DNA of 64,000 bases, taken from assembly GCF_003852545.1 (NCBI RefSeq), contig NZ_QAJR01000030.1, positions 1 through 64,000 on the forward strand, read 5' to 3'. Made by a program: the position numbers and the translations under genes. The DNA is from Acidovorax sp. FJL06 (GTDB taxonomy: Bacteria; Pseudomonadota; Gammaproteobacteria; Burkholderiales; Burkholderiaceae_C). Under the pieces are notes generated by a model. That model was not told the origin of the DNA, searched no databases, and worked only from the letters and a program-made list of their open reading frames with translations. Positions within the stretch are counted from its first letter, which is position 1; each line of letters begins with the position of its first letter. Shown here piece after piece: positions 36,286 to 48,184 of the stretch.

Positions 36286-36393
36286 ACAAGACTTAGATTA
36301 TATACACAAAAAATAGCCAAAAAAGCATTTGCAATGGGTTTGTGCAATCAGGCTGATTTTCCTGGTGCACCTGCGGGGGCTGGCTCCGTGCTT

Positions 36394-36822
36394 TCACGAT
36401 GGCTCGGGCCGGCGCCACAGCCAGGCCAGCACGCAGGCCATGCTCCCAATCGCCACCGCCACGATCCATGGGCGTGACACCGTCAGCAGCAGCACCACGG
36501 CACTCAATGACATCATGAGGGCGGCGCTCCACTTGGCACGGCGGCTGACCTTGCCGCCCTGTGCCCAGTTGCGCAGCAGGGGGCCAAACAGCCGTTGGTT
36601 CCAGAGCCAGCGGTACAGCCGTGGCGAGCTGCGTGCGGCCGCCCAGGCCGCCATCAGGATGAACACGGTGGTGGGCAGGCCGGGAACGACCACACCGATG
36701 GCGCCCATCACCAGGCACAGCACGGCAAAGGCCTGCAGCAGCCAGCGAACAGGCCAGGGCAGGGGCCGGGGCGAGGGCTCTGGAGGCACAGTCATGGGGT
36801 CTTCAGGGGGCATCGTGGCCAT
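36394..36822 (-). CDS. DUF454 (YbaN-like) inner-membrane protein
   Basis: A 142-residue protein with three or four membrane helices. The family signature [34 protein letters not shown] is visible across residues about 43-77 (listed in parts here), then [20 protein letters not shown] and a C-terminal hydrophobic hairpin. The start is uncertain among ATGs at 36822, 36813 and 36795. DUF454 has no defined function. It lies upstream of, and divergent from, def. Confidence 0.85.
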   Translation of the reverse strand: MATMPPEDPMTVPPEPSPRPLPWPVRWLLQAFAVLCLVMGAIGVVVPGLPTTVFILMAAWAAARSSPRLYRWLWNQRLFGPLLRNWAQGGKVSRRAKWSAALMMSLSAVVLLLTVSRPWIVAVAIGSMACVLAWLWRRPEPS

Positions 36823-36947
36823 GGGGGTATTGTGAATGGGCTTGGAGGGCGCTGTGCTGCGCAATGGCTGCCCGCGCTATGCTGCATGCGCCCCGTATGC
36901 CCGCGCGCACCTCCGCGTGGGCTTTTGCAGAGATTCCTTTTCATTCA

Positions 36948-37487
36948 ATGACCATCCACACCATCCTGAAAATGGGCGACCCGCGCCTGCTGCGCGTGGC
37001 CCAGCCCGTGGCCGAGTTCGACACGGACGCCCTGCACCTTCTCGTGCTGGATCTGTTCGACACCATGCGATCCGTCAATGGCGCGGGCCTGGCGGCACCC
37101 CAGATCGGGGTGGATCTGCAGCTGGTGATCTTTGGCTCCAACGACCGCAATCCGCGCTACCCGGACCGGCCCCTGGTGCCCCCGACCGTGTTGCTGAACC
37201 CCGTCATCACCCCCCTGGGCGACGACGAGGAGGATGACTGGGAGGGCTGCCTTTCCGTGCCCGGTCTGCGCGCCAAGGTACCGCGCTGGTCGCGCATCCG
37301 CTACACGGGCTTTGACCCGTATGGCGATCCCATCGACCGCACGGTGGAGGGCTTCCATGCCCGCGTGGTGCAGCATGAGTGCGACCACCTCATCGGCAAG
37401 CTCTATCCGATGCGGGTGCGGGATTTCACGCAGTTCGGGTTCACCGATGTACTGTTTCCCGACATCGGTGCCGCAGAAGACGACTGA
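36948..37487 (+). CDS. def: Peptide deformylase
   Basis: A 179-residue metalloenzyme that removes the formyl group from nascent proteins. All three motifs are intact: [19 protein letters not shown] (metal-binding Cys) and [10 protein letters not shown] (HExxD metal/catalytic). The ATG at 36948 gives the standard [16 protein letters not shown] start. The absence of a partner fmt gene suggests a second def elsewhere, as is common in this group. Methionine aminopeptidase (map), the next enzyme in N-terminal processing, is 3 kb away on the other strand. Confidence 0.95.
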   Translation: MTIHTILKMGDPRLLRVAQPVAEFDTDALHLLVLDLFDTMRSVNGAGLAAPQIGVDLQLVIFGSNDRNPRYPDRPLVPPTVLLNPVITPLGDDEEDDWEGCLSVPGLRAKVPRWSRIRYTGFDPYGDPIDRTVEGFHARVVQHECDHLIGKLYPMRVRDFTQFGFTDVLFPDIGAAEDD

Positions 37488-37543
37488 CGCGGCCGGGGGG
37501 GGGGGCGCAGCCTGTCAGCGGATGGTGCCGTGCCGGGCTGCTG

Positions 37544-40144
37544 TCATGACGACAGCTCGCGCAGCAGCTCGGTCTCGATCTGGATCTGGCGCGCGTTGTT
37601 CTGCAGCTCGGGGCCCTGGATGAGGAAGGTGTCCTCCACCCGCTCGCCCAGGGTGCTGACCTTGGCCAGTTGCACGCTCAGGTGGTGCTGCGCCAGGATG
37701 CGCGCCACCAGGTAGAGCAGGCCCGCACGGTCGCTGGCCGAGATGGCGAGCAGCCAGCGCTGTGCTTTCTCGTCGGGCCGCAGGGTGACGCGGGGCGCGA
37801 CCGGAAAGCTCTTGACCCGGCGCGAGACCCGCTTGCGCGCGGGCTCTGGCAGCGGGCCGCCTTCCTCGATCACGCGCATCAGGTCGCTTTCGACCATGTG
37901 GGTCAGCTCGCGGTAGTGCCCGGGCTGTTCGGATGCCAAAGAGGCCACGACCTGGAAGGTGTCGAGTGCATAGCCGTTGTTGGCAGTGTGCACGCGCGCA
38001 TCGAGGATGCTGAAGCCCGCGCGGTCGAAGTAGCCGCAGATGCGCGCAAACAGATCGGCTTGGTCGGCGGCATAGACCATCACCTGCAAGCCATCGCCCG
38101 CCAGCGACTGGCGTGCGCGCACCACGGGCTTGGCTGCGCCCACGTGGCGCGACAGGTGGCGCGTGTGCCAGGCAATGTCGGCGGCGTCGTGGCGCATGAA
38201 ATAGCTCACGTCGAGCGTGGCCCACAGCGCCTTGTGGGCCTCAAACGGCAGGGCGTTGAGCGCCAGCAGCACCAGCGCCTCGCGCTTGCGGGCCTCGATT
38301 TCGGCGGCGGCATCGGGCGCGCGGCCGCCCAGGGTGCGCAGCGTGGCGCGGTACAGGTCTTCCAGCAACTTGCCTTTCCAGGCGTTCCAGACCTTGGGGC
38401 TGGTGCCGCGGATGTCTGCCACGGTGAGCAGGTACATGGCCGTGAGGTTGCGCTCGTTGCCCACGCGGCGGGCGAAGGCACCGATCACGTCGGGGTCGCT
38501 CAGGTCCTGCTTTTGCGCCACGGTGCTCATGGTCAGGTGTTCGCGCACCAGAAATTCGATGAGTTTGGCGTCGTCGCGGTCCACGCCGTGCTGGCGGCAA
38601 AAGCGCCGCACTTCTTCGGCGCCAATCTGCGAGTGGTCGCCCCCGCGCCCCTTGCCAATGTCATGGAACAGCGCGGCCACATACAGAATCCAGGGCTTGT
38701 CCCACCCCGCAGCCAGCTGCGAGCAAAACGGGTACTCGTGCGCATGCTCTGCCATGAAGAAGCGGCGCACGTTGCGCAACACCATCAGGATGTGCTGGTC
38801 CACCGTGTAGACGTGGAACAGGTCATGCTGCATCTGCCCCACGATGCGGCGAAACGGCCACAGGTAGCGCCCCAGCACCGAGGTCTGGTTCATCAGCCGC
38901 ATGGCATGGGTGATGCCCGAGGGCTGCTGCAGGATGCGCATGAAGGCATCGCGGTTGGCCGGGTCGCGCCGGAAGGCGCTGTCCATCACACCGCGCGCGT
39001 TGTACAGCGCGCGCAGCGTGCGCGCCGACAGGTCCTTGAGCCCCACGGTGGTCTGGTAGAGCAGGAAGGTCTCCAGGATCGCGTGCGGGTCGCGGGTGTA
39101 GAGGTCGTCGCTGGCCACTTCGATGAGGCCGGCCTTCTCGAAAAAGCGTTCGTTGATGGGGCGCGGCTCGTGCGTCGAGGGGCTCAGGCGCTCTTCAATA
39201 TTGAGCAGCAGGATCTGGCTGAGCTGCGACACCGCCTTGGCCGCCCAGTAGTAGCGGCGCATCAGGCTCTCGCTGGCGCGCATGGGCAGGCGTGAGCCGT
39301 CGGGCGCCTGCGAGCGGTAGCCAAACGATTCGGCCACGGCCGTCTGCAGGTCGAACACCAGCCGGTCTTCGTGCCGCCCTGCGGCCGCGTGCAGGCGCGC
39401 GCGGATGAGGCACAGCAGGGCCTCGTTGCGCTCGATCTGGCGCACCTCGAAGGCCGTGGCCATGCCGCTGGCGGCCAGCTCTTTCCAGTTGCTGCCCAGG
39501 CCTGCGGCCTGCGCCACCCACAGGATCATCTGCAGGTCGCGCAGCCCGCCGGGCGACTCCTTGCAGTTGGGTTCGAGCGAGTAGGGCGTGTTCTCGTACT
39601 TGGTGTGGCGCTGGCGCATCTCCAGCGTCTTGGCCACGAGGAAGGCCTCGGGGTTCATCTGCGCGCGGTACTGGCGCTGGAACTCGGCAAACAGCGCGGC
39701 GTTGCCGCACACCAAGCGGGACTCGAGCAGCGAGGTCTGCACGGTGACATCGCCCGCGCTCTCGGCCAGGCATTCGGCCACGGTGCGCACGCTCGATCCG
39801 ATCTCCAGCCCCGTGTCCCAGCAGCTGCCGATGAAGCCTTCCAGCTGCGCCCGCAGCGTGCTGCCGGCCTCGGGCGCAGCGCCATTGGGCAACAGCAACA
39901 GGACATCGACATCGGAGTAAGGGAACAGCTGGTCGCGCCCGAAGCCGCCCACCGCCACCAGGGCCATGTCGCCGGGCAACTGGGCGCGCTGCCACAGCGT
40001 GTGCAGCAGGTTGCCGGCCAACGAAGACAGTTTGCGCAGCAACACGCGGATGCCGCGTGTCGATGCGCCCGTGGCTTGCATGGCCGCCAGCAGGGCGGCT
40101 TTGTCGCGGCGGTAGGCGTCGCGCAGGGCATGGATTTCGGTCAT
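37544..40144 (-). CDS. glnD: Bifunctional PII uridylyltransferase/uridylyl-removing enzyme
   Basis: An 866-residue nitrogen sensor that uridylylates PII when glutamine is low and removes UMP when it is high. The nucleotidyltransferase domain has [20 protein letters not shown] (about 86-105), and the HD hydrolase domain has [17 protein letters not shown] and [17 protein letters not shown]. Two C-terminal ACT domains (glutamine sensing) include [20 protein letters not shown] and [20 protein letters not shown]. The start MTEIHAL at 40144 is preferred. It acts on GlnB Tyr51 (glnB at 21625). map lies 88 bp upstream. Confidence 0.95.
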   Translation of the reverse strand: MTEIHALRDAYRRDKAALLAAMQATGASTRGIRVLLRKLSSLAGNLLHTLWQRAQLPGDMALVAVGGFGRDQLFPYSDVDVLLLLPNGAAPEAGSTLRAQLEGFIGSCWDTGLEIGSSVRTVAECLAESAGDVTVQTSLLESRLVCGNAALFAEFQRQYRAQMNPEAFLVAKTLEMRQRHTKYENTPYSLEPNCKESPGGLRDLQMILWVAQAAGLGSNWKELAASGMATAFEVRQIERNEALLCLIRARLHAAAGRHEDRLVFDLQTAVAESFGYRSQAPDGSRLPMRASESLMRRYYWAAKAVSQLSQILLLNIEERLSPSTHEPRPINERFFEKAGLIEVASDDLYTRDPHAILETFLLYQTTVGLKDLSARTLRALYNARGVMDSAFRRDPANRDAFMRILQQPSGITHAMRLMNQTSVLGRYLWPFRRIVGQMQHDLFHVYTVDQHILMVLRNVRRFFMAEHAHEYPFCSQLAAGWDKPWILYVAALFHDIGKGRGGDHSQIGAEEVRRFCRQHGVDRDDAKLIEFLVREHLTMSTVAQKQDLSDPDVIGAFARRVGNERNLTAMYLLTVADIRGTSPKVWNAWKGKLLEDLYRATLRTLGGRAPDAAAEIEARKREALVLLALNALPFEAHKALWATLDVSYFMRHDAADIAWHTRHLSRHVGAAKPVVRARQSLAGDGLQVMVYAADQADLFARICGYFDRAGFSILDARVHTANNGYALDTFQVVASLASEQPGHYRELTHMVESDLMRVIEEGGPLPEPARKRVSRRVKSFPVAPRVTLRPDEKAQRWLLAISASDRAGLLYLVARILAQHHLSVQLAKVSTLGERVEDTFLIQGPELQNNARQIQIETELLRELSS

Positions 40145-40232
40145 GGTCGTTGGGGATCGCAATGAAGAAGGGCCATGCAAAAGCCATGCAAGGGTCTGCG
40201 GGCGGCCCCGCCCGCCGGTCAGGCGGTCAGGG

Positions 40233-41048
40233 TCAGGTCTTGGTCGCGGTGACGAAGGCGGGCAGCGGGGGCGAGCCGGCCGACAGGGTCATCACTTCGT
40301 AGCCGGTCTCGGTGACCAGCACCGTGTGCTCCCACTGGGCCGACAGGCTGTGGTCCTTGGTCACGATGGTCCAGCCGTCGTTGCCGTGTTCCTTCACCTC
40401 GCGGCGGCCCGCATTGATCATGGGCTCGATGGTGAACACCATGCCAGGCTGGAGCTTTTCGAGCGTGCCGGGGCGGCCGTAGTGCAGCACCTGGGGCTCT
40501 TCGTGGAACTTCTGGCCAATGCCGTGGCCGCAGAATTCGCGCACGATGGAGAACCCCTGGCTTTCTGCGAACTTCTGGATCGCATGGCCGATGTCGCCCA
40601 GGTGGGCGCCCGGCTTGACCTGCACGATGCCATGCCACATGGCGTCGAAGGTGAGGGCCGACAGGCGCTTGGCAGCGATCGAGCACTCTCCGATCAGGTA
40701 CATGCGGCTGTTGTCGCCGTACCAGCCGTCCTTGGTGATCACGGTCACGTCCACGTTGACGATGTCGCCCTTCTTGAGCGGCTTGTCGTTGGGGATGCCG
40801 TGGCACACCACATGGTTGACCGAGGTGCACAGCGAGGCCGGGTAGGGCGGGTAGCCGGGCGGCTGGTAGCCCACGGTGGCCGAGATGGTGCCTTGCTGGG
40901 CCATGCATTCGGCGCCCAGGCGGTCGATCTCTTTGGTGGTGATGCCGGGCTTGATGTGGGGCGCGATGTAGTCCAGCACTTCGGAGGCCAGGCGGCAGGC
41001 CAGACGCATGCCCTCGATGTCCTCTGCGCTTTTGATGGTGATGCTCAT
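40233..41048 (-). CDS. map: Methionine aminopeptidase, type I
   Basis: A 271-residue dinuclear metallopeptidase that removes the initiator Met. Metal ligands are visible in [20 protein letters not shown] (two Asp), [18 protein letters not shown] (His), TIEPMINAG (Glu) and [10 protein letters not shown] (Glu). The conserved NHVVCHGIP substrate loop is also present. The ATG at 41048 gives the canonical [15 protein letters not shown]. It is located just upstream of glnD on the same strand and divergent from purL. Confidence 0.95.
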   Translation of the reverse strand: MSITIKSAEDIEGMRLACRLASEVLDYIAPHIKPGITTKEIDRLGAECMAQQGTISATVGYQPPGYPPYPASLCTSVNHVVCHGIPNDKPLKKGDIVNVDVTVITKDGWYGDNSRMYLIGECSIAAKRLSALTFDAMWHGIVQVKPGAHLGDIGHAIQKFAESQGFSIVREFCGHGIGQKFHEEPQVLHYGRPGTLEKLQPGMVFTIEPMINAGRREVKEHGNDGWTIVTKDHSLSAQWEHTVLVTETGYEVMTLSAGSPPLPAFVTATKT

Positions 41049-41197
41049 GCCTGGATTATCCCATTGGCCCCCGCACTGTGCAGGCGGCACGGCCGTGCCC
41101 GGTAAAATGGCGGGCTCCGGTGCTGGTTGCACGCTGGCGCCCGGAGCCACCCTCTACCCCTGACACCCCCCAACAGGCCGCTACCGTGACCTTGCAC

Positions 41198-44100
41198 ATG
41201 ACCACGCTGGCGGGCGGCAACGCCCTCAGCTCCTTCCGCGCTCAGCAACTTCAACCCGCCCTGGAGGCCATCCACCCCAAGATCAGTGGCATTGCAGCGC
41301 GCTTCGTGCACCTGGTTGCCACCGATGCGGCCCCCACAGCCACGGAACAAGAACGTCTGGCCGCGCTGCTGACCTATGGCGACCCGTATGCAGGCCCCGA
41401 AGATGGTGCCGTGCTGATCGTCACGCCCCGCCTGGGCACGCTGTCGCCCTGGGCCTCCAAGGCCACCGACATTGCCCGCAACTGTGGCATTGCCATCCGC
41501 CGGGTGGAGCGCACCACCGAATACCGCATCAGCCTCAAATCGGGCCTGCTGGGCAAGACGCCCGAGCTGACGGCCGAGCAGCTGGCCCAGGTCGCGGCCC
41601 TGCTGCACGACCGCATGACCGAATCGGTGGTGGCCGACCGCAGCGCCGCTGCCGCCCTGTTCACCGAACTGCAGCCCGCGCCCATGGAGCATGTGGACGT
41701 GCTGGCCGGTGGCCGCGCTGCGCTGGAGGCCGCCAACACCCGCTTTGGCCTGGCGCTGGCCGACGACGAGATCGACTACCTCGTGACCGCCTTCACGGGC
41801 CTCGCGCGCAACCCCACCGATGTGGAGCTGATGATGTTTGCGCAGGCCAACAGCGAGCACTGCCGCCACAAGATCTTCAACGCCGAGTTCACCATCGACG
41901 GCGTGGCGCAGGACAAGAGCCTGTTCGGCATGATCCGCAACACGCACCAGCTGGCGCCCCAGCACACGGTGATCGCGTATTCGGACAACGCCTCGGTCAT
42001 GGAAGGCCATTCGGTGGAGCGGTTTGTCGCGAAAATGGCCGCTAGCGCAGGTGCATCAATCGCCAACAGCTATCAAAAAAGTAGCGCTACCCAGCATGTG
42101 CTGATGAAGGTGGAAACCCACAACCACCCCACGGCCATCTCGCCGTTCCCCGGCGCATCCACTGGCGCGGGTGGCGAGATCCGCGACGAAGGCGCCACCG
42201 GCCGGGGTTCCAAGCCCAAGGCCGGCCTGACCGGCTTCACCGTCTCCAAGCTCTGGGGCAGCACGGTGGGCAAGCCCGAGCACATCGCCAGCCCGCTGCA
42301 GATCATGGTCGAAGGCCCCCTGGGCGGCGCGGCGTTCAACAACGAATTCGGTCGCCCCAACCTGAACGGCTACTTCCGCGAATACGAGCAGGAAGTCGGC
42401 GGCGTGCAGCGCGGCTACCACAAGCCCATCATGATCGCGGGCGGTGTGGGCGTGATCGACGCCGAGCTGACCAAGAAGATCGAGTTCCCTGCCGGCTCGC
42501 TGCTCATCCAGCTGGGCGGCCCCGGCATGCGCATCGGCATGGGCGGCAGTGCGGCCAGCTCCATGGCCACGGGCACCAACGCCGCCGAGCTGGACTTTGA
42601 CTCGGTGCAGCGCGGCAACCCCGAGATCGAACGCCGGGCGCAAGAGGTCATCAACCACTGCTGGGCGCAGGGCACGGCCAACCCCATCCTCGCCATCCAC
42701 GACGTGGGCGCGGGCGGCCTGTCCAACGCCTTCCCGGAGCTGACCAACGATGCAGGCCGGGGCGCACGCTTTGACTTGCGCGCCGTGCAGCTCGAAGAGT
42801 CCGGCATGGCGCCCAAGGAAATCTGGAGCAACGAGTCGCAAGAGCGCTACGTGCTGGCGATTGCGCCCGAATCGTTGGAACAGTTCCAGGCTTTCTGCGA
42901 GCGCGAGCGCTGCCCGTTTGCCGTGATCGGCACGGCCACCGAAGAGCGCCAACTGGTGCTGCACGACCCCGCTGCCACGGCCGAAGACCAGAAGCTGCCC
43001 GTGGACATGCCCATGAACGTGCTGCTGGGCAAGCCGCCCAAGATGCACCGCGACGTGACCACCGTGGCGCGCGAGTTCAAGCCCATGGATTTGACGGGCG
43101 TGCCGCTGCAAAAGGCCGTGATCGACGTGCTGGCCCACCCCACGGTGGCGTCCAAGCGCTTTCTCATCACCATCGGCGACCGCACCGTGGGTGGCCTGAG
43201 CCACCGTGACCAGATGGTCGGCCCCTGGCAGGTGCCTGTGGCCGATTGCGCCGTGACCCTGGCCGATTACAAGGGCTTTGCGGGCGAGGCCATGAGCATG
43301 GGCGAGCGCACGCCGCTGGCCGCCATCAACGCGCCCGCCTCGGGCCGCATGGCCGTGGCCGAGGCCATCACCAACCTGCTGGCTGCGCCCATCGAGCTGC
43401 CGCGTGTGAAGCTGTCGGCCAACTGGATGGCCGCCTGCGGCGAGCCCGGTGAAGACGCCGCGCTGTACGAAACCGTGAAGGCCGTGGGCATGGAGCTGTG
43501 CCCAGCATTGGGCGTGTCCATCCCCGTGGGCAAGGATTCGCTGTCCATGCGCACGCAATGGTCTGACGGCTCCGACAAGAAGAAGGTCACGTCCCCCGTC
43601 AGCCTGATCGTGAGCGCCTTCGCGTCGCTCTCCGATGTGCGCGGTACGCTCACCCCCCAGCTCAACGCCACCGAGGCCGACACCACCCTGGTGCTGATCG
43701 ACCTGGGCAAGGGCCAGAACCGCATGGGCGGCAGCATCCTGGGCCAGACGCTAGAGCAAAGCGGCAACGTGGTGCCCGATGTGGACGACCCCAAAGACCT
43801 GGTCAACCTCGTCAACGCCGTGAACGCACTGCGCGCCAAGGGCCAGATCCTGGCCTACCACGACCGCAGCGACGGCGGCCTGCTGGCCGCAGCGGCCGAA
43901 ATGGCCTTTGCGGGCCACGTGGGCGTGGCGCTCAACGTGGACATGCTGGTCACCGAAGGCGACGGCATCAGCGACAGCCGCATGGAAACCGGTGACGCCA
44001 AGAACTGGGCCACCCAGGTGGGCGCGCGCCGCGATGAGCTGACGCTCAAAGCCCTGTTCAACGAAGAGCTGGGTGTGGTGCTGCAGGTGCGCACCGCCGA

Positions 44101-45193
44101 GCGCAACGACGTGATGCAGACCCTGCGCGCACATGGCCTGTCGGCCTTCAGCCACTTCGTCGGCAAGACGCGCCCCACATCCTCCGAGATCGACGCGGGC
44201 AAGGGCGAGCTGCAGGTCTGGCGCGATGCCAAGGCCGTGTTCAGCGCCCCGCTGGCCGACCTGCACCAGGTGTGGGATGCGGTGAGCTGGAAGATTTGCC
44301 AGCAGCGCGACAACCCCGCCAATGCCGATGCCGAACACGCGGCGGCAGGCGAGCCCACCGACCCGGGCATGCAGGTGCACCTCACGTTCGATGCCACCGA
44401 CAACGTGGCCGCGCCGTTCCTCAACCTCGCAAAACCCAAGGTCGCCATCCTGCGCGAGCAGGGCGTGAACTCGCACATCGAAATGGCCTACGCATTCACC
44501 GAGGCGGGCTTCGAGGCGTATGACGTGCACATGACCGACCTGCAAACCGGCCGCGTCAAGCTCGAAGACTTCAAGGGCGTGGTCGCTTGCGGCGGCTTCA
44601 GCTACGGCGACACGCTGGGCGCGGGCATTGGCTGGGCACGCTCCATCACCTTCAACCCGGTGCTGGCGGCGCAGTTCCAGGGCTTCTTTGGCCGCACGGA
44701 CACGTTTGGCCTGGGCGTGTGCAATGGCTGCCAGATGTTTGCCGAGCTGGCCGACATCATCCCCGGCGCGCAGGACTGGCCGCGCTTCACCACCAACCAG
44801 AGCGAGCGCTTCGAGGCCCGCCTGTCGCTGGTGGAAGTGCTCGAATCGCCCAGCCTGTTCCTGCAGGGCATGGCCGGCAGCCGCCTGCCGATTGCCGTGG
44901 CGCACGGCGAGGGCTATGCCAACTTCAAGTACCGGGGCAACGCCGACAAGGCCATTGCCGCCATGCGCTACGTGGACAACCATGGCCGCGCCACCGAGCA
45001 GTACCCCTTCAACCCCAACGGCAGCGCGGGCGGCCTCACGGCCGTGACCACGGCCGACGGCCGCTTCACGGCCATGATGCCGCACCCCGAGCGTGTGTTC
45101 CGCAACGTGCAGATGAGCTGGACCAGCGAAGACCTGGCCCAGTACAGCGGCTGGATGCGCATCTGGCGCAATGCGCGCAAGTGGGTCGGCTGA
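41198..45193 (+). CDS. purL: Phosphoribosylformylglycinamidine synthase (large single-chain PurL)
   Basis: A 1331-residue enzyme of de novo purine synthesis that converts FGAR, glutamine and ATP to FGAM. Order: an N-terminal PurS-like domain, a linker, two AIRS-type ATP-binding halves ([47 protein letters not shown]), and a C-terminal class I glutaminase with the nucleophile Cys near residue 1174 in LGVCNGCQM and the catalytic His-Glu in [10 protein letters not shown]. Residues about 285-298 are encoded by a copy of the palindromic repeat in front of the conserved MKVETHNHP. The ATG at 41198 fits E. coli-type N-termini; a GTG at 41186 is possible. Confidence 0.96.
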   Translation: MTTLAGGNALSSFRAQQLQPALEAIHPKISGIAARFVHLVATDAAPTATEQERLAALLTYGDPYAGPEDGAVLIVTPRLGTLSPWASKATDIARNCGIAIRRVERTTEYRISLKSGLLGKTPELTAEQLAQVAALLHDRMTESVVADRSAAAALFTELQPAPMEHVDVLAGGRAALEAANTRFGLALADDEIDYLVTAFTGLARNPTDVELMMFAQANSEHCRHKIFNAEFTIDGVAQDKSLFGMIRNTHQLAPQHTVIAYSDNASVMEGHSVERFVAKMAASAGASIANSYQKSSATQHVLMKVETHNHPTAISPFPGASTGAGGEIRDEGATGRGSKPKAGLTGFTVSKLWGSTVGKPEHIASPLQIMVEGPLGGAAFNNEFGRPNLNGYFREYEQEVGGVQRGYHKPIMIAGGVGVIDAELTKKIEFPAGSLLIQLGGPGMRIGMGGSAASSMATGTNAAELDFDSVQRGNPEIERRAQEVINHCWAQGTANPILAIHDVGAGGLSNAFPELTNDAGRGARFDLRAVQLEESGMAPKEIWSNESQERYVLAIAPESLEQFQAFCERERCPFAVIGTATEERQLVLHDPAATAEDQKLPVDMPMNVLLGKPPKMHRDVTTVAREFKPMDLTGVPLQKAVIDVLAHPTVASKRFLITIGDRTVGGLSHRDQMVGPWQVPVADCAVTLADYKGFAGEAMSMGERTPLAAINAPASGRMAVAEAITNLLAAPIELPRVKLSANWMAACGEPGEDAALYETVKAVGMELCPALGVSIPVGKDSLSMRTQWSDGSDKKKVTSPVSLIVSAFASLSDVRGTLTPQLNATEADTTLVLIDLGKGQNRMGGSILGQTLEQSGNVVPDVDDPKDLVNLVNAVNALRAKGQILAYHDRSDGGLLAAAAEMAFAGHVGVALNVDMLVTEGDGISDSRMETGDAKNWATQVGARRDELTLKALFNEELGVVLQVRTAERNDVMQTLRAHGLSAFSHFVGKTRPTSSEIDAGKGELQVWRDAKAVFSAPLADLHQVWDAVSWKICQQRDNPANADAEHAAAGEPTDPGMQVHLTFDATDNVAAPFLNLAKPKVAILREQGVNSHIEMAYAFTEAGFEAYDVHMTDLQTGRVKLEDFKGVVACGGFSYGDTLGAGIGWARSITFNPVLAAQFQGFFGRTDTFGLGVCNGCQMFAELADIIPGAQDWPRFTTNQSERFEARLSLVEVLESPSLFLQGMAGSRLPIAVAHGEGYANFKYRGNADKAIAAMRYVDNHGRATEQYPFNPNGSAGGLTAVTTADGRFTAMMPHPERVFRNVQMSWTSEDLAQYSGWMRIWRNARKWVG
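42053..42090 (+). repeat. Dispersed palindromic repeat, copy 5, inside purL
   Basis: CATCAATCGCCAACAGCTAT followed by CAAAAAAGTAGCGCTAC fits the repeat consensus and is read in frame as [12 protein letters not shown]. It interrupts the variable loop just before the invariant MKVETHNHP motif of the first synthetase half. Confidence 0.65.
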
Positions 45194-45240
45194 CCCTGCC
45201 TGCCACTGCCTGCCATCTGGGCAGCAGGCATGACTGAGAA

Positions 45241-45264
45241 ACGGGGCTGCGGCCCCGTTTTTTA
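45241..45264 (+). terminator. Terminator after purL
   Basis: A 7-bp GC-rich stem (ACGGGGC/GCCCCGT) with a 4-base loop, preceded by A residues and followed by six T residues. Confidence 0.88.
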
Positions 45265-45341
45265 TGGGGCCTTGCGGGGCGTGCGGGATCGTCTTGGCGC
45301 GTTGCTATAGTCGGCGCTTTTCACCATTCCAAGGACCTCCC

Positions 45342-46331
45342 ATGGCCTCTGGCAGCCTGCTTGCCCTGCTCGACGACATCGCCACCATCCTCGACGATGT
45401 GGCCCTGATGACCAAGGTGGCTGCCAAGAAGAGCGTGGCCATGGCCGACGATGTGTCGGTCATGACCAAGGTGGCGGCGCAGAAAACGGCGGGGGTGCTG
45501 GGCGACGATCTGGCGCTCAACGCCCAGCAGGTCACGGGGGTGCGCGCCGAGCGCGAGATCCCGGTGGTCTGGGCGGTGGCCAAGGGCTCGTTCGTCAACA
45601 AGGTCATCCTGGTGCCTGCCGCGCTGCTCATCAGCGCGTTTGCGCCCTGGGCCGTGACGCCGCTGCTGATGGTGGGGGGCGCTTTCCTGTGCTTTGAGGG
45701 CTTTGAAAAGGTCGCGCACAAGTTGCTGCATGCGCAGCACGAGGATGACGCCGAACACGAAAGCCACGCCAAGGCCAATGCCAACCCGGCGGTGGACCTG
45801 GTGGCCTTTGAAAAGGACAAGATCAAGGGCGCCGTGCGCACCGACTTCATCCTGTCGGCCGAAATCATCGCCATCACGCTGGGCACCGTGGCCACGGCGC
45901 CCTTTGCGCAGCAGGTGGCCGTGCTGTCGGGCATTGCGGTCATCATGACCATTGGCGTTTACGGGCTGGTGGCGGGCATCGTCAAGCTCGACGACCTGGG
46001 CCTGTGGCTCAGTGGCAAGGCCAGCAGCGCGGCCCGCGCGGTGGGGGCGGGCATTCTGCGCGCCGCACCCTGGCTCATGAAGGGGTTGTCCATTGCGGGC
46101 ACGGCAGCCATGTTCCTGGTGGGGGGCGGCATTTTGGTGCATGGGGTGCCGGTGTTGCACCACGGGGTCGAAGGGGTGGGCACGGCGGCCGCGCAGTGGC
46201 CCGTGGGGGGGCTGTGGGCCGTGTTGTTGCCCAACCTGCTCAACGCGCTGGTGGGCATCGTGGCTGGCGGATTGGTGCTGGCGGGGGTGACGCTGGTGCA
46301 GCGGCTGCGCGGTGGCAAGTCCATGGCGTGA
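45342..46331 (+). CDS. DUF808 (YedI-like) inner-membrane protein
   Basis: A 329-residue multi-pass membrane protein. The N-terminus has the diagnostic tandem of DUF808: [25 protein letters not shown] and a near repeat, [25 protein letters not shown]. It then has about eight hydrophobic helices and a Glu/His-rich loop (EDDAEHESH). An AAGGA site precedes the ATG at 45342. The function is unknown; the family is broadly conserved in proteobacteria. It is monocistronic after the purL terminator. Confidence 0.9.
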   Translation: MASGSLLALLDDIATILDDVALMTKVAAKKSVAMADDVSVMTKVAAQKTAGVLGDDLALNAQQVTGVRAEREIPVVWAVAKGSFVNKVILVPAALLISAFAPWAVTPLLMVGGAFLCFEGFEKVAHKLLHAQHEDDAEHESHAKANANPAVDLVAFEKDKIKGAVRTDFILSAEIIAITLGTVATAPFAQQVAVLSGIAVIMTIGVYGLVAGIVKLDDLGLWLSGKASSAARAVGAGILRAAPWLMKGLSIAGTAAMFLVGGGILVHGVPVLHHGVEGVGTAAAQWPVGGLWAVLLPNLLNALVGIVAGGLVLAGVTLVQRLRGGKSMA

Positions 46332-46460
46332 GAGTGGGTATGTCTTGATGTAGGTCTAAGGGTTAATACGGAGCCCTTGAGCTAAGGCAAGGCCGGGTGG
46401 GGGCCGCAGCGGTTCAATGCATGCACGGGGGTCGTCCCCGTCCAACCGATGCGAAATACC

Positions 46461-47051
46461 ATGAAAAAAAACCTGCTGGCTGTCGCCGTTCTGTGTGCCC
46501 TGTCTTCTGGCGCTGCATTGGCGCAACAGGCTGAGGGCCCCTGGATGGTCCGTGCACGTGCGGTGCACCTGGACAGCGCCAACAAGGACAGCACCCCCCT
46601 GGGCCTGTCGGTCAACGACAAGACCATCCCCGAGGTGGATGTCACGTATTTCTTCAACAAGAACATCGCGGCCGAGCTGGTCCTCACCGTGCCGCAAAAG
46701 CACACGCTGCGCGCCGGTGGTGCGCCCATCGGCACGCTCAAGCACCTGCCGCCTACGCTGCTGGTGCAGTACCACTTCGACACGGCCGGCTTCAAGCCCT
46801 ATGTGGGCGCAGGCCTGAACTACACGCGCTTCTCCAGCGTGAACCTGCCTGCCGGTGTGGACATTGACCGCAACAGCTTCGGCCCCGCACTGCAAGTGGG
46901 CGTGGACATCCCGCTGGCCAAGAACCTGTACCTCAACTTCGACGTGAAGAAGGTCTTCATCAAGACCGATGTGAGCGCGGGTGGTGCCAAGCTGGGCACG
47001 TTCAAGGTTGATCCCGTTCTGGTGGGCGTGGGTCTGGGCTGGCGCTTCTGA
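46461..47051 (+). CDS. ompW: Outer-membrane protein OmpW
   Basis: A small eight-stranded barrel of 196 residues. A signal peptide (LLAVAVLCALSSGAALAQ) is followed by amphipathic strands with PEVDVTYFFNKNIAAELVLTVPQKH and PTLLVQYHF, GAGLNYTRF and DIPLAKNLYLNFDVKK, all typical of OmpW, and a C-terminal Phe (GWRF). An ATG at 46449 would add four residues. OmpW proteins carry small hydrophobic compounds or respond to anaerobic or oxidative stress. No FNR-type site was found upstream. Confidence 0.93.
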   Translation: MKKNLLAVAVLCALSSGAALAQQAEGPWMVRARAVHLDSANKDSTPLGLSVNDKTIPEVDVTYFFNKNIAAELVLTVPQKHTLRAGGAPIGTLKHLPPTLLVQYHFDTAGFKPYVGAGLNYTRFSSVNLPAGVDIDRNSFGPALQVGVDIPLAKNLYLNFDVKKVFIKTDVSAGGAKLGTFKVDPVLVGVGLGWRF

Positions 47052-47071
47052 GCGAGCGGTTTCCAAGGGGG

Positions 47072-47107
47072 AAAAGGGCTGGCGCTTGCGCCAGCCCTTT
47101 TTTTTTA
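47072..47107 (+). terminator. Terminator after ompW
   Basis: A perfect 12-bp stem (47073-47084 with 47089-47100), CTTG loop and a nine-T run. Confidence 0.92.
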
Positions 47108-47260
47108 TGGGCAGGGGGCCGCAGAGGGGGTCTACACAGGCTCGGTGAGGCGTCGCACAATGGGGGCCGAACGGATACGGGCAGGCGCACCGCGCGCGTG
47201 CCTCCGGTGCCCCATGTTGTTGGACCCGGCGGCGCAGCCGCACCAGACGCTTCATCACCC

Positions 47261-48178
47261 ATGCTCATGCCTCGCCACACCGACATCACGCACGGGCTGA
47301 CCCAGCGGCCGGCACGCATCTCTCCCAAGTACTTTTATGACCAGCAGGGCTCGCAGCTGTTCGAGGCCATCACCCGCCTGCCGGAGTACTACCCCACGCG
47401 CACCGAAACCGCCCTCATGCAGGCGCACGCCCACAGCATTGCCGGGGTGGTGGGCCCGGGGCGCACGCTGATCGAACTGGGGGCGGGCAATTGCCAGAAG
47501 GCCCGCACCCTCTGCCGCCTGGTGCAGCCCGCCTGTTTTGTGGGGGTGGACATTTCGGCCGACTTCCTGGAGCAGGCCGTGCAGGGGCTGCGCGACGAGT
47601 TCCCGGCGCTGGACGCGCGTGCGCTGGCGGGCGACATGACGCTGGGCGTGGCGTTGCCCGAGGACATCCCCCGCACCGGGCGCCTGGTGTTCTACCCGGG
47701 CTCGTCCATTGGCAACTTCGACCCGCCCCATGCGCTGGGCCTGCTGGCCCACATGCGCGAGCTGATCGATGACGATGGGGGGTTGCTCATCGGGATCGAC
47801 CTGCCCAAGGACGTGGCGGTGCTGGAGGCCGCCTACGATGACGCAGCGGGTGTGACGGCCGCCTTCAACCGCAATGTGCTCACACATGTGAATCGCCTGA
47901 TCGGCAGTGATTTTGATGTGGACCAGTGGCAGCACCGGGCGTTTTTCAACCACCAGGAGTCGCGCATCGAAATGCACCTGGAGGCGGTGGCCGACTCCCA
48001 CGTACGCTGGCCGGGGGGCGGGCGCCGCTTTGAGCAAGGCGAACGCATCCATACCGAAAACAGCTACAAATACCCGCTGTCCGTGTTCACCGCCATGCTG
48101 GCGCGAGCTGGTTTTGCGCAGGCCCAGGCATGGACCGACGAGCGGGGCTGGTTCGCGGTGGTGCATGCGAGGCCGTGA
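47261..48178 (+). CDS. egtD: L-histidine N-alpha-methyltransferase (ergothioneine biosynthesis)
   Basis: A 305-residue SAM-dependent methyltransferase that makes hercynine by trimethylating histidine. Signatures are FYDQQGSQLFEAITRLPEYY followed by PTRTE, LIELGAGNCQKARTL (motif I) and VFYPGSSIGNFDP, plus the C-terminal ENSYKYPLSVFTAML. A second Met 6 bp downstream is possible. It lies 6 bp upstream of egtB. No egtA, egtC or egtE genes are nearby, so sulfur insertion probably uses cysteine directly or enzymes encoded elsewhere. Confidence 0.93.
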   Translation: MLMPRHTDITHGLTQRPARISPKYFYDQQGSQLFEAITRLPEYYPTRTETALMQAHAHSIAGVVGPGRTLIELGAGNCQKARTLCRLVQPACFVGVDISADFLEQAVQGLRDEFPALDARALAGDMTLGVALPEDIPRTGRLVFYPGSSIGNFDPPHALGLLAHMRELIDDDGGLLIGIDLPKDVAVLEAAYDDAAGVTAAFNRNVLTHVNRLIGSDFDVDQWQHRAFFNHQESRIEMHLEAVADSHVRWPGGGRRFEQGERIHTENSYKYPLSVFTAMLARAGFAQAQAWTDERGWFAVVHARP

Positions 48179-48184
48179 TGGCGT

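Noticed and set aside
36055-36477. Short plus-strand frames reading LLDLGSNQGPTD and STWARTRDLRINSPALYRLSYRG
   Set aside because: They are translations of the antisense strand of the two tRNA-Asn genes, a well-known source of spurious proteins.
46345-46369. TTGATG...TAATAC upstream of ompW as a promoter or FNR site
   Set aside because: The spacing is 13 bp, too short for sigma-70, and the inverted half TCAA is missing for FNR.
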